From Chloroflexota bacterium (lineage in GTDB: Bacteria; Chloroflexota; Dehalococcoidia; Lucifugimonadales; Lucifugimonadaceae), in the NCBI GenBank assembly GCA_027623795.1, contig JAQBUX010000002.1:1-54409 (forward strand): DNA of 54,409 nt, read 5' to 3'. The notes beneath the pieces are model-generated. The model had not been told where the DNA came from. It saw only the letters and a program-made list of their open reading frames with translations, and made no database searches. Position numbers and translations under genes: made by a program. Shown here one piece after another: positions 43,194 through 52,338 of the stretch; positions within the stretch are counted from its first letter, which is position 1, and every line of letters starts with the position of its first letter.

Positions 43194-43963
43194 GAACCGA
43201 GCCTCCTAGGAGTGGGAACGTTCGGGTCAACATTGGTTTCAGCGTGGACGCGCGCCGTAACCGCCCTTTCGGTGATCACATCTGAAGAGCGAATGCTCCG
43301 AGTACAGGGCCGCCGCGCTGATCTCCGACTATTGCGGGGGGTCAACGTGATCTGTCGGCCCGCAGTGTCCGGGTGGGTATGCCGGCGTCTCCGGCGAAAC
43401 TCGTGGGAATCTCCTTCCAGACGTTGGAGGTCGGTCCCTGCTCCAGGGTCGCGACTCGTCGAAAACGAAACCGTGAGTCCGCTCCACCGATGAGTCGCGC
43501 GATCTAACGGTACGCACCGGTTTGTTCGTCTGTCCATGAACCGCACGTAAAAATTGACGCCGCGCCCTGCGGCGTTTTGTCTCTGCCCGGAACACCCTCA
43601 AGGAAGGGATCGATCCCCGATCCCCATCGCTAGAATGGGCGTCCTCGATAAGTGAGTTTCGGTCGTAACAATTCGGTAAAGACGCGCCTCGTCAAAGGTC
43701 AAAATTGCCACATTTGCCATGGCGATAGTCAGGTACCTGTCACCGTACCGCCGGCCGCCACCGTTGGATCGGACAGCGACATCTGGGGGTGATCTGGATG
43801 GGCGCAATCTTGGTGAGAACCACACAAAGGATTCGGGTGGCACGCAATTCTTTCTTCGGCGAATTCGCCGATGATCGATGTGAGGGAACGGCCGAAGCCG
43901 TCCGCCGCATGCAGTTGTTGGAAGCGACCTGCGTTGTCTACAACACCCGGGAAATCGTCATCT
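43194..43963. other. gene-poor stretch upstream of the PqqD-like gene
   Basis: About 770 bases without a convincing gene. One minus-strand 40-residue frame (start MANVAILTFDEARLYRIV, ending near 43600) and one plus-strand 61-residue frame (43789-43974, ending EIVICEG) have coding-like composition but no recognisable product. Confidence 0.4.
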
Positions 43964-44443
43964 GTGAAGGGTGAACCCACCCCGCGCATAATCGTCGCCG
44001 GTCCTGGCGAGTGGCGTGAAGTTGTCGCAGGCCGTCTTCGGAGGGACAAACGGTTCTCGGTTGTCGCCGAGATCGAGGCCGATTTCAACTCGGTCGAGAT
44101 CGCCCGCGTCCCCGCCGCCGACATCCTCGTAACCACCGTGGACCCCGTGTTCACGTCACCGGCCACAAAATTGGCTGTCGCGCTCCAGAAAAAGTTCCAC
44201 GCTTTGGCCGTGGTCGTCGTTCTCCCTGACATGCACGCCGACGAGCTCACGACCCTGGTGCCATACCGCTCCGTGTGGAGCGTCCTTTCGGCAAAGGCTT
44301 GTGAAGACGCCGATATCTTCCTCTCAGCGGTCTGGTCCGCGTCGAGAGGCATAACCTGGGTCGATCCGGCCATGCACCGCTTGCTGAACGATGTACATGC
44401 CCTCAGCTCCCGCCGTTCGACCCCGGTGCCCGGCTTCGAGTAG
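43964..44443 (+). CDS. pseudo-receiver protein without output domain
   Basis: A protein of 159 residues from GTG 43964. It has the strand-helix order of a CheY-like receiver: RIIVAGPGEWREVVAGRLRRD, FSVVAEIEAD, ADILVTTVDP, LAVVVVLPDM, WSVLSAKACEDADIFLSAV, and the linker GITWVDPAMHRLL. That linker normally precedes a LuxR HTH, but the protein ends soon after. The phospho-acceptor Asp position is occupied by Thr (LVTTVDP) and the acidic pair on strand 1 is missing. It is a likely phosphorylation-independent receiver, comparable to the protein at 9549. A longer upstream frame is possible but looks less coding. Confidence 0.55.
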   Translation: MKGEPTPRIIVAGPGEWREVVAGRLRRDKRFSVVAEIEADFNSVEIARVPAADILVTTVDPVFTSPATKLAVALQKKFHALAVVVVLPDMHADELTTLVPYRSVWSVLSAKACEDADIFLSAVWSASRGITWVDPAMHRLLNDVHALSSRRSTPVPGFE

Positions 44444-44467
44444 CAACCGTGGGAGCTGACATGCGCT

Positions 44468-46861
44468 CTAACGGTCCGGATCTTCATCGAGATCTCCTTC
44501 GATGCGCCGGGCGTCCTCATGCCTACCCATGGCCCTGTAAGCGGCCGCGAGGTTGGCGGTGCAGGTCACCGAGATCGGATGACTCTCACCGAGCACTCTG
44601 AGCGCCACCTCAAGAATCTCTTCGAACGCCGGGATGGCCTCTTCTACGTTACCTACCTCGCTCCGCGCCGCGGCGGCGTTGTTCATGCTTGTCAGGGTCT
44701 TGGGATGCTCAGGGCCGAGGATCTTTTTCCGGTCTGCGATGTTCTGCTCGTACATCATCAAGGCGTCACGCAGGTTGCCGCTTGCGCGGTGCGCGCTTGC
44801 AAGGTTGTTTCGACTGGTGAGCGTGCCGGTATGCTCGCTGCCGAGGGTTCGCGTACGCGCTTCCAACGTGTCCTTGTACATCTCCATCGCCTCGCTAAGG
44901 CGACCGTCCGAGTGGTACGCGGTGGCCATATTATTGCGGGTTGTTAAGGTCCGGCGATCCTCCGCTCCGAACAGCCGCGTCCGGGCCTCAAGGGCATCTT
45001 CATACAGCTCTAACGCGTCTCCGAGTCTGCCCGAGGTCTGATACGCCGTCGCGAGGTTGCTCCTCGTCTCCAGCGTGTCGGGATGATCAACTCCCAGGAT
45101 CCGCGTGCGCAACTCAAGCGTCTTCTCGTAGAGCGGCACCGCCTGATGTACGTGTCCCGCCGCCTGGTAGGCGGAGGCGAGCATGTTGCGCCCGGCGAGC
45201 GTATCCGGGTGCTCCGGTCCGAGCAGTTTTTCCCGCGCCCTGACGGCCCTTTCGTACAAGGGGACGGCTTCATTCATGTGCCCTGCTGCTCGATGGGCGG
45301 TCGCCAGGTTCTGACGACTGGCCACCGTCGTCGGATGATCCGGACCGAGGCTCCGTTCGGCCTCGGCGAGCGTCTTGTGATGGACGGCGATCGCTTCTTC
45401 GACCCGGCCGGCAGCCTGATAGACCGTTGCCAGATTGTTCCGGGCGGCAATGGTGCTCGGATGATCTTCGCCCAGAGACTCAGAGCGAACCTTTAGCGAC
45501 TCCTCGGTCAACGCTATGGCCGCGTCCACACGGCTCATCGCGTGGTAGGCGACCGCAAGTTCGCTGACGAAATCGATCACGATGGCTTGCAGATCAGGAT
45601 GGGTACGCGCTCTGGCCAGAATGCGCTCGTAGTGAGCGATGTCGCCGCGCAGATCGGCGTCTGGCTTGCGATTGGCCCTGACGAGCCTTGTCTTCGCCCG
45701 GCGCAGAGTTATCTCCAGCGCGTCGGTGTCTTTCTTACCGCCGACCACCCGTTTGAAAGAAGTGCCGACTTTGCCGGACTGGCTGGCGGCGGGAATGGCC
45801 GCTATGACGGCAGGTTGGATCCTGACCGAACCTCCGTGCCAGGAAAGAAGCGATCGTCTGCTGCACGCCCGGAACATGTCCAGCAGCTCGTCCCCTTCGA
45901 GCGAAACGAGCGCCGTGACAAGCCCCTGTGAGATGGGGACGTCGGACGTGTAACCAAGCGGAACAAGTTGCCGGCGCACGGACGACGGTAGCGCACGCAG
46001 TGCGATGGCGGCCGCCGCCAGTATGTGACCGCCCTGCCCCGATTCATCATCCTCATACGGCGTGCCCGTTGCGTCCACAACCGTTTTCCGCAACTCGCTG
46101 AGAAGATCTGCTGGAGCGTCACCGGCGGCGATGCGTCCGCCAAGGAGTTCGAGGGCCACCGGGAATCGGCCGACGTACTCCGCCAGTTCAAGAGCCAGCG
46201 GATCTTCTTTCGATTCGGCGTTGCGCGCCCCCAGCAACTGCAAAGCGGCTTCGGGAGCCAGAGGTTCCAGCTCGACGTTGGATACACCTTCGGCGAGCGT
46301 TCCCGTGGCGCTGTGCTGCATCGTAATGAGTGGCCGTACCTGGCTGCAGGCGTCAAGCACCCCGGCAACCTGATCCGCGTCCGAAAGGTCGTCGATCACC
46401 CAGAGTGTTGTGTCAGGAAATGCTTCGAGCAAACGTCTGACATCGGACGCAAGCTCGCCGTCGGTACGGCGATCCACCCTGAGATACAACGCAGGCGCAA
46501 GCGCTGCGAGGGTCTCGTCCAACGTCCTGCCAGCGGTGGTCCAGAATCCGGGCGCCTTGGTCTGATGCGCATATTCAGCGGCGAGACGTGTCTTGCCGAC
46601 TCCAGGCTGGCCTGAGATGGTCACCCCTCGGTCGTTGCTGAATGCTTCAGCAACCGCCTCCAGGTCTCCGTCGCGCCCGAAGAACATGTCGACGAGTGAA
46701 CCCGGCCTGCCCTGCCACGTGTTGTCGGAAGGCGCCTCCGGACCCGTCGGCGTCGAATGCCCGACAACCGAAGGTTCGCTCAGGTCGGCTTCCTGTTCGG
46801 CCTGGTGGTCCAATTTCCGGCGCCCGTTGATGAGTTCGGTCGCCCTCGCAAGAATCTTCAT
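44468..46861 (-). CDS. STAND NTPase with kinesin-light-chain-type TPR array
   Basis: A protein of 797 residues. The start is set at ATG 46861, because the open frame upstream runs into the divergent exonuclease gene. After a 50-residue variable lead comes an NB-ARC-like NTPase: FGRDGDL near 61, Walker A GQPGVGKT (84-91), Walker B TLWVIDD (152-158). A helical region follows to about 400. The last 336 residues are eight 42-residue TPRs of the kinesin-light-chain type (LGPEHPDTL...NLATAYQAAGR...A). Similar STAND proteins act as regulators or in antiphage defence, but no effector domain (nuclease, TIR, protease) is visible. Function is unassigned. Confidence 0.8.
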   Translation of the reverse strand: MKILARATELINGRRKLDHQAEQEADLSEPSVVGHSTPTGPEAPSDNTWQGRPGSLVDMFFGRDGDLEAVAEAFSNDRGVTISGQPGVGKTRLAAEYAHQTKAPGFWTTAGRTLDETLAALAPALYLRVDRRTDGELASDVRRLLEAFPDTTLWVIDDLSDADQVAGVLDACSQVRPLITMQHSATGTLAEGVSNVELEPLAPEAALQLLGARNAESKEDPLALELAEYVGRFPVALELLGGRIAAGDAPADLLSELRKTVVDATGTPYEDDESGQGGHILAAAAIALRALPSSVRRQLVPLGYTSDVPISQGLVTALVSLEGDELLDMFRACSRRSLLSWHGGSVRIQPAVIAAIPAASQSGKVGTSFKRVVGGKKDTDALEITLRRAKTRLVRANRKPDADLRGDIAHYERILARARTHPDLQAIVIDFVSELAVAYHAMSRVDAAIALTEESLKVRSESLGEDHPSTIAARNNLATVYQAAGRVEEAIAVHHKTLAEAERSLGPDHPTTVASRQNLATAHRAAGHMNEAVPLYERAVRAREKLLGPEHPDTLAGRNMLASAYQAAGHVHQAVPLYEKTLELRTRILGVDHPDTLETRSNLATAYQTSGRLGDALELYEDALEARTRLFGAEDRRTLTTRNNMATAYHSDGRLSEAMEMYKDTLEARTRTLGSEHTGTLTSRNNLASAHRASGNLRDALMMYEQNIADRKKILGPEHPKTLTSMNNAAAARSEVGNVEEAIPAFEEILEVALRVLGESHPISVTCTANLAAAYRAMGRHEDARRIEGDLDEDPDR

Positions 46862-47179
46862 AGGCCTGACCGGTCCTAAATCGTTGCTCCCAGCCCCCAA
46901 CGCCGTACACCTGATCCCTTGCTCGGGATCGGCCGGGGCCCGGGAGTGATCCGAGGTCCCGCGGCGTCGGTGAACACATCTCAATTGTTGTGTAACAGCC
47001 CGCCCCGCGCCGCGCCGATAAGCGCGACGGGAGCGTTCATGACGGCGCGTGTCGTGAGCCGATCGGCTCATGAATAGCCGACGGGATCCGATCCATAAAG
47101 CCGGCGCACGACGATCAGTGGGCGTCAGCCGTGTAGCCTGTGCCCACTTTTTGGCCAGACATTTTGGGAGGAGATCGAG
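46862..47179. other. divergent intergenic region
   Basis: About 318 bases between the STAND-TPR gene and the exonuclease gene. The exonuclease has GGAGGAG before its start. I see no clear -10/-35 pair, RNA or repeat. Confidence 0.35.
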
Positions 47180-47945
47180 TTGAACATCGTGTCGTGGAAC
47201 GTGAACGGCATACGCGCCGTACAGAAGCGCGGCTTTCTCGAGTGGGTCGGCGATACCCAGCCGGATGTGCTCGCCCTTCAGGAAACGAAGGTCAATGACG
47301 ACACACTGCCGACGGAACTTCGGGACATCGCCGGCTACGAATCTCACTTCTCATATGCGTCGACACGCAGGGGTTACAGCGGCGTCGCTGTGTACTCAAA
47401 GACGAGTCCGCGGGCGGTAGATCTCACATTCGGAGCGCCGGAGTTTGACGACGAGGGGAGGCATCTGATCGCTGATTTCGGGGAGTTCGCCCTGGCGAAC
47501 GTTTACTTCCCAAACGGCAGAAGCTCGAAAGAGCGGCTTGAGTACAAGATGAGGTACTACGACGCGTTCCTCGAGTTCGCCAGAACTAAGGTCGCAGGTG
47601 GCAGGGACCTGGCCATATGCGGCGACTTCAACACGGCGCGCCGTGAGATCGATCTGGCCCGGCCCCGGGAAAACTCGAAAACGTCAGGTTTCCTGCCGGA
47701 AGAGAGGGCCTGGATGGACAGGCTCGTCGAGGCGGGATTCGTCGACGCGTTTCGTATGTTCAACGACTCGCCGGAGCAGTATTCGTGGTGGAGCCGGAGG
47801 TCCGGGGCGCGCGCCCAGAAACGTCGGGTGGCGGTTGGACTACTTCTTCGTCAACGAGGGCTTCAAAAACAGCGTGATGGCGGCCCCGATCCATTCAGAT
47901 GTGATGGGGTCAGACCATTGCCCCGTCGCCATAGAGGTTGTGTAA
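47180..47945 (+). CDS. xth: exodeoxyribonuclease III, frameshifted near the C-terminus
   Basis: AP endonuclease/3' exonuclease of base-excision repair. TTG start with GGAGGAG upstream. N-terminal motifs are intact: [20 protein letters not shown] with the metal Glu, [10 protein letters not shown] and ICGDFNTA. After SGARAQ the frame no longer matches the family. Skipping one A of the AAA at 47819-47821 restores [19 protein letters not shown] and the catalytic [12 protein letters not shown], ending with TAA at 47945, about 254 residues in total. As written, the protein would lose the catalytic Asp-His and run on to 48064 with an unrelated tail. Sequence error or real mutation cannot be separated here. 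Confidence 0.85.
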
Positions 47946-48175
47946 CGACAGAACCACCCCACGTCAGGCCGGACGGTCGTCAGCGGGCGCCGTCACAAAC
48001 CGCAACGGACCCGGTCGCGGCTCGGAACCGGAAAGTTATCCGACGGCCGGACCGTGGGGAATGACAGGCCGACGGGTCTCGGACCGTTACGTCCGTGATG
48101 ATGCCGGCACGATAAAGAACTCGTTGGCCAATTCGACCGGCGTAGAAGTCCGGTCGATCTTATGGGAGCCCAAAG

Positions 48176-48554
48176 ATGGCAGATGAAACACCAAAGCGAA
48201 AGATCTCTGGTATTCGGAGGCATGTTCTTCCGATCGGCGGACCCGGAGCTGCTTGGCCCCTGGTACGACGAACATTTCGGAATCCACCCGCCGTCAGACA
48301 CGAGGCTCTGGGAACAACAAGCGGGGCCGACGGTATTTACGGCGTTTCCGGCAGACACGGACTACTTTGGCCGGATGGATCAGTCGTTCATGTTGAACTT
48401 CCGGGTAGACGACCTGGACGGCCTCCTCCAGGAACTGTCGACGGGAGGCGTAAAGATTGATGAGACTCGTGAAGACAGTGAGTACGGGCGATTCGCATGG
48501 GTCTACGACCCGGAGGGGAACAAGATCGAGTTGTGGGAGCCGCCGAAAGCGTGA
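48176..48554 (+). CDS. VOC/glyoxalase-fold protein with probable N-terminal frameshift
   Basis: Vicinal-oxygen-chelate domain protein of about 125 residues. ATG 48176 opens MADETPKRKISGI, preceded by a GGAG. Removing one base near 48215 (the C of ATTCGG) joins it to GGMFFRSADPELLGPWYDEHFGI, the classic VOC beginning. Later parts are FMLNFRVDDLDGLLQEL and FAWVYDPEGNKIELWEPP, with the Glu of IELWE as metal ligand. Without the correction an ATG at 48162 gives an atypical N-terminus in the same downstream frame. A dioxygenase, isomerase or resistance role cannot be chosen from sequence. Confidence 0.7.
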
Positions 48555-48576
48555 AGATCAGGCCGCGGAATCGGGC

Positions 48577-48791
48577 TATCGCCGCGCCTCGAATAGTTCT
48601 ACGAGGTTGCCGTCTGGAACCTCGACGAGCGTCCGCGCCCGGCCCCGAAAAAATCTCGTTGCGGAATCGAGCCCGGAAGTTTTTAGATCGGCAACGAGTT
48701 CATCGAACTGCGACGTGATTACGACGATGCGAATCCAACCACCCGGCGCCGCGTCGGCGGCCGAAATCTCGCAACGCCGTTTAGCTACGCG
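48577..48791 (-). pseudogene. C-terminal fragment of a VOC-type protein after dnaN
   Basis: The minus-strand frame right after the dnaN stop translates to GGWIRIVVITSQFDELVADL, then KTSGLDSATRFF and ARTLVEVPDGNLVELFEARR, ending in TAG at 48577-48579. This is the second half of a VOC domain. No ATG, GTG or TTG starts it in frame and the first half is missing, so it is a truncated remnant, or its N-terminus is hidden by a frameshift into dnaN. Confidence 0.5.
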
Positions 48792-49925
48792 TCACCACTG
48801 CACGAACATTGGCATCACGACGTGCGTGTAGCCGTCCCTGTCCGTTGCCCTGATCACGCCCGGACTTGAGGGCGTGGTCGTCTCCAACGTAACCGAGCCA
48901 CCGCCGAGTACGCCAAGCACGTCCAGCAGATAACGGCTGTCGAACGCAACCTTGGCCTCGTCGCCCTCGATCGTCGCCTCGACCTGGCCCTCGTTGTCGC
49001 CGAGCTCTTCTGCCCGAGACGACACGGTTACCGTTCCGGGTCCGCCGTCCTCCCCCGGGCTAACGATCAACCGGACAATCCCGCTGCCGTCGCGGGCAAA
49101 GATGGCCGCGGCGCGCGTCGCTTGCAGAAAGTCCTGCAATCGCACCGTCGCCGTCGTGCCTGCACTGGCCGGGATCAGCTTTGCGTAGTCCGGAAAAGTG
49201 CCCTGGACCAGTTGGGAGACGATCTCGATATTGTCGAGCTTAAACAGGACCTGGCTCGCAGGCTCGGTGACGGTGATCGTGATGTCGTCTGACTGGTCGC
49301 CGATCAGCCGTTGGACCTCTTGCATCGTCCGGGCGGGGACGATAAAGCCCATGTCCTCGTCAACACCAGTTTCGAGTTGAACGGTCTCAACGCCCAGCCT
49401 GAATCCATCCGCGGCGGCCAGTGTGAGGCTGTTGCCGGTGATCTCAACCTTGATCCCCGTCAGAACGGGCCGCGAATCCTCCGTGGCGGCGGCGAAGACA
49501 ACTCGCTCGATCGCGCCCTTCAGGACGTTCGCCGGGACGGTAACGCTCGCTCCGTCCTGCACCGTCGGGATGGGGGGGAACTCTTCGGCGTCAGTCCCGT
49601 TCATGTTTGCCTTGAAGCGGGCGCACTGGATGGCCACCCCCTTCGGACTATCGACCAGGTCTATCTCGATCTTGTCCTCGGGAAGCTGATTGACGAACTC
49701 GGTCAGGAGCCTGGCCGGGATGGTCACCGATCCTTCGTTCTCGATCTGTGCGCCGATCCAGGTGCTGATCGCGATCTCAAGGTTGGTCGCTGTCAGCTTC
49801 AGTCGAGATTGGTCGGTCGTCAGGAGAACGTTCTGCGTTACGGGCAACGTGGCGCGTGTCGCCACAGCCCGGCCAACAACGCCGAGACCCTTCGACAGGT
49901 TCTCTTGAAGACAGGTTACCCACAT
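48792..49925 (-). CDS. dnaN: DNA polymerase III sliding clamp (beta subunit)
   Basis: Ring-shaped processivity factor, 377 residues, close to the normal length. Three repeated clamp domains can be followed: start to about 125 (LGVVGRAVATRATLPVTQNVLL), 126-250 (LKGAIERVVFAAATEDSRPVLTGIKVEI, ADGFRLGVETV) and 251-377 (FPDYAKLIP, EDGGPGTVTVSSRAEELGDNEG, ending HVVMPMFVQW). ATG 49925 gives the family-typical N-terminus. A good promoter lies just upstream. dnaA, recF and gyrB are not adjacent, so the usual origin cluster is broken up here. Confidence 0.95.
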   Translation of the reverse strand: MWVTCLQENLSKGLGVVGRAVATRATLPVTQNVLLTTDQSRLKLTATNLEIAISTWIGAQIENEGSVTIPARLLTEFVNQLPEDKIEIDLVDSPKGVAIQCARFKANMNGTDAEEFPPIPTVQDGASVTVPANVLKGAIERVVFAAATEDSRPVLTGIKVEITGNSLTLAAADGFRLGVETVQLETGVDEDMGFIVPARTMQEVQRLIGDQSDDITITVTEPASQVLFKLDNIEIVSQLVQGTFPDYAKLIPASAGTTATVRLQDFLQATRAAAIFARDGSGIVRLIVSPGEDGGPGTVTVSSRAEELGDNEGQVEATIEGDEAKVAFDSRYLLDVLGVLGGGSVTLETTTPSSPGVIRATDRDGYTHVVMPMFVQW

Positions 49926-49955
49926 AGTTCTTTAAACCCCCAACATGTGGTGCGA

Positions 49956-49985
49956 AGTATATGAGTGGCCACAACGTATCGTCAA
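49956..49985 (-). promoter_or_regulatory. sigma-70-type promoter for dnaN
   Basis: On the minus strand TTGACG (49985-49980) and TATACT (49961-49956) are separated by 18 bases, and the dnaN ATG follows 31 bases later. Both boxes are one mismatch from consensus. Confidence 0.65.
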
Positions 49986-50063
49986 TTACGCGAGCGCCGA
50001 CGCGCGCGTCGCCCATCGGCCATCTGATAAGGCTCTCCGGGAGGAGATGGCCCCGACCTATAA

Positions 50064-50900
50064 TTGGCGCCGGACCACCGACCCCGAAGCGGCCGGCGCG
50101 CAATATACGACCTCCAAACGCACACCCGGAAAAATCTTATCGACGCCCAAGAAATACGACGAATTCTCGATTCCGTGGCCGCAGGGGAGACCCTTGCAGA
50201 GGACGCGCTGGAAAAGCTTGGACGCCTGCCGTTCGAGGACGCCGGCGTGGCCCTTCTCGATCACCACCGATCGCTGCGGACCGGCTTCCCTGAGGTCGTA
50301 TACGGCGCGGGGAAGACACCGCCGCAGCTTGCCGAGATAACCAGCCGGCTTTACGAGCGGTCAGGCGTCGTCCTTGTCACCCGAACGGACGCCGATGGCT
50401 ATGCGGCTGTCAAAGCAGTGGTCCCGGATGCCAGGTTCAACGAGCTCGGACGAATCGTGTGGGCGGACCGGCGGCCGCCCGAGATTCCGATCGAAGGCGT
50501 GGCTGTTGTGACGGCCGGAACCGCCGATCTTCCCGTAGCCGAGGAGGCTTCCGAGACGGCGCGGATGATGGGCTGCGACGTGACGCGGATCGTAGACGTG
50601 GGTGTGGCTGGCCTGCACCGCACGCTCAACTCGCTGCCGGCGTTGCGGACGGCCAGGGTCCTTGTCGTTGTCGCCGGCATGGAGGGCGCACTGCCGAGCG
50701 TCGTGGCGGGTCTCGTCAAGGCGCCCGTGATCGCAGTGCCGACAAGTACCGGGTACGGCGCTAGCTTCGGAGGCGTCGCCGCCTTGCTTGCGATGTTGAA
50801 CAGTTGCGCCTCAGGAATTGCGGTCGTGAATATCGACAACGGCTTTGGCGCCGGGGTGATGGCGGCGAAGATCGCCCGCGCCATCGCCGGCAGGGATTAG
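50064..50900 (+). CDS. larB: LarB, nickel-pincer cofactor biosynthesis carboxylase/hydrolase
   Basis: LarB carboxylates and hydrolyses nicotinic acid adenine dinucleotide in the first step of nickel-pincer nucleotide synthesis, the cofactor of lactate racemase and related enzymes. Family features: LPFEDAGVALLDHHRSLRTGFPEVVYGAGKT, VVTAGTADLPVAEEA, the PurE-like core, and the diagnostic GYGASFGGVAALLAMLNSC and VNIDNGFGAGVMA. The start is uncertain: TTG 50064 is the only usual start codon before residue 30, but it overlaps a TATAAT at 50059-50064. The true protein probably begins near the LIDAQEIRRIL segment. larA, larC and larE are not in the window. Confidence 0.87.
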   Translation: MAPDHRPRSGRRAIYDLQTHTRKNLIDAQEIRRILDSVAAGETLAEDALEKLGRLPFEDAGVALLDHHRSLRTGFPEVVYGAGKTPPQLAEITSRLYERSGVVLVTRTDADGYAAVKAVVPDARFNELGRIVWADRRPPEIPIEGVAVVTAGTADLPVAEEASETARMMGCDVTRIVDVGVAGLHRTLNSLPALRTARVLVVVAGMEGALPSVVAGLVKAPVIAVPTSTGYGASFGGVAALLAMLNSCASGIAVVNIDNGFGAGVMAAKIARAIAGRD

Positions 50901-51013
50901 TCGCGCGGCCGCTTGAGCGGCGTGTGTACACCGGCCGTTCGACGCCAGCCTCTCATCACCTTTTGAGAGGAATTCTTGTCAAGGCCGATCTCTGTCCGGG
51001 CTCAAACGCGACA

Positions 51014-51039
51014 AGGGCCGGACAACGTGGTCCGGCCCT
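51014..51039. terminator. hairpin between larB and cytochrome gene
   Basis: AGGGCCGGA (51014-51022) and TCCGGCCCT (51031-51039) pair perfectly around eight bases between two convergent genes. No strong T-run follows on either strand, so it is a weaker terminator candidate. Confidence 0.5.
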
Positions 51040-51074
51040 GTTCAATGCTTACGCCCCGAAGAAGGTCCGCCTCG

Positions 51075-51566
51075 TTAAGGAAGCGTTTTCAAGTACGCCA
51101 CGATGTCCGAGACTTCCTGCTCCGACAACGTCTGGCCGAAGGTGGGCGGCATCAAACCCGGGAAGAAGTCCGGAACCACGAAGTCGTTTGGCGATACGAC
51201 CGCTTTAGTCAGATACTCGTCCGCGGTCTGGCCGGCGACGCGCGTTTCGGCCGTGACACCTACGCCGGACAAACCAGGTCCAACGACCCTGTTTGAGCCG
51301 GTGGAGTGGCAGCCGGAGCAGACGTTGGCGCCAAACAACGTCTCGCCGTTTGCCGCATCGCCAGATGGAACGGCTGGCGCCGCCGTGGGCGCTACCACCG
51401 TCGCAGCCGGAGCAGCAGTCGCGGCAGGCGGTTGACCGGCAGGCGCAGCCGTCGGCTCGAAGACCGCAGTCGGTACGATCTCCTCGTCACTGCTACCGCA
51501 CGCAGCAAGGAGAAGGGCGCCCCCAATGAGAAGCCCTGTCAAACTGAAAAATCGGGTCTGTTTCAT
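51075..51566 (-). CDS. lipoprotein c-type cytochrome
   Basis: An exported lipoprotein of 163 residues. The signal sequence ends in LLAAC (Cys23). A Pro/Ala/Thr-rich spacer (30-70) follows, then a small class I cytochrome c domain with CSGCH (Cys83, Cys86, His87) and a likely axial Met139 in GLMPPTF. The ending LSEQEVSDIVAYLKTLP is typical. It is a probable electron carrier at the outer face of the cytoplasmic membrane. No oxidase or reductase subunits are adjacent. Confidence 0.92.
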   Translation of the reverse strand: MKQTRFFSLTGLLIGGALLLAACGSSDEEIVPTAVFEPTAAPAGQPPAATAAPAATVVAPTAAPAVPSGDAANGETLFGANVCSGCHSTGSNRVVGPGLSGVGVTAETRVAGQTADEYLTKAVVSPNDFVVPDFFPGLMPPTFGQTLSEQEVSDIVAYLKTLP

Positions 51567-52338
51567 TTCTTAGATAACTCCCGTTGAGAGCAACCCGACG
51601 TCGTCGTCGGTAATTCACGAAGGGGGGTCGAACGGAGAATACGACTTAGTTCCGCGATTCACGAACGGAAGTTAGCAGCCGGACCGGGATCAGCCAATCG
51701 GCAATAGGCGCACAAAAACCCGGCCAGAACAAGCTGCCGACGTACCCCACCGAATTTGCCCGCACGTATCAGCCGCGGGGTCTATTCGGATACGACCCGG
51801 CGCGTGATTCCGAAACGCAGGCGCAGGCGCACGGGCCGGCACGCGACCCTCAAGAAGTTGGGGTCAGTGCGGTTGCGCGTTCGTCCAGATGTGGATGTCT
51901 CTCCAACTCCCGGCGCCCGGCCCGGAAGCCCGCAAGCGACGGGCGGCACCGCCGAACGGGCCCCAAACAACGCGAAACGATCATGCGACTTCAATGTCGC
52001 CATAGTTGCGATTTGGAAGCGCACAGCTGTGGCCAGAGCGCACATTTCGCGTCGCGCTCGCGTTCAGGTCACAGCCAGGGACGTGAACGCCGTGTTCCCG
52101 AACGCCGTAGGCCATAGCTTTCCTAACCTCCGCCGCCGTTCCAAAGCTTTCGACGAACTTTGCGCCGGGGACATGCGAGGGGCGCCTTGGCCTGCCTGAA
52201 CGCCAGGGCCTGAACCCGCGGGACCATTTCGATGGCCGATAGGAGCCGGGAGTTGTCCGGAGAATTCGGCCGGTTGAGACATCGAGCAGTGTCGTGTCGA
52301 GGAAGTGAAACGCGGACCGGCGGACCGCGGGACCCGGC
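51567..52338. other. intergenic region without recognisable genes
   Basis: About 770 bases. The part next to the cytochrome gene should hold its promoter. Reading frames here are Arg-rich and look like chance frames in GC-rich DNA. No repeat, RNA or remnant was identified. Confidence 0.4.

Noticed and set aside
47945-48064. C-terminal extension of exonuclease III as written
   Set aside because: The last 80 residues are out of the family frame; the true end is the TAA at 47945 after the frameshift.
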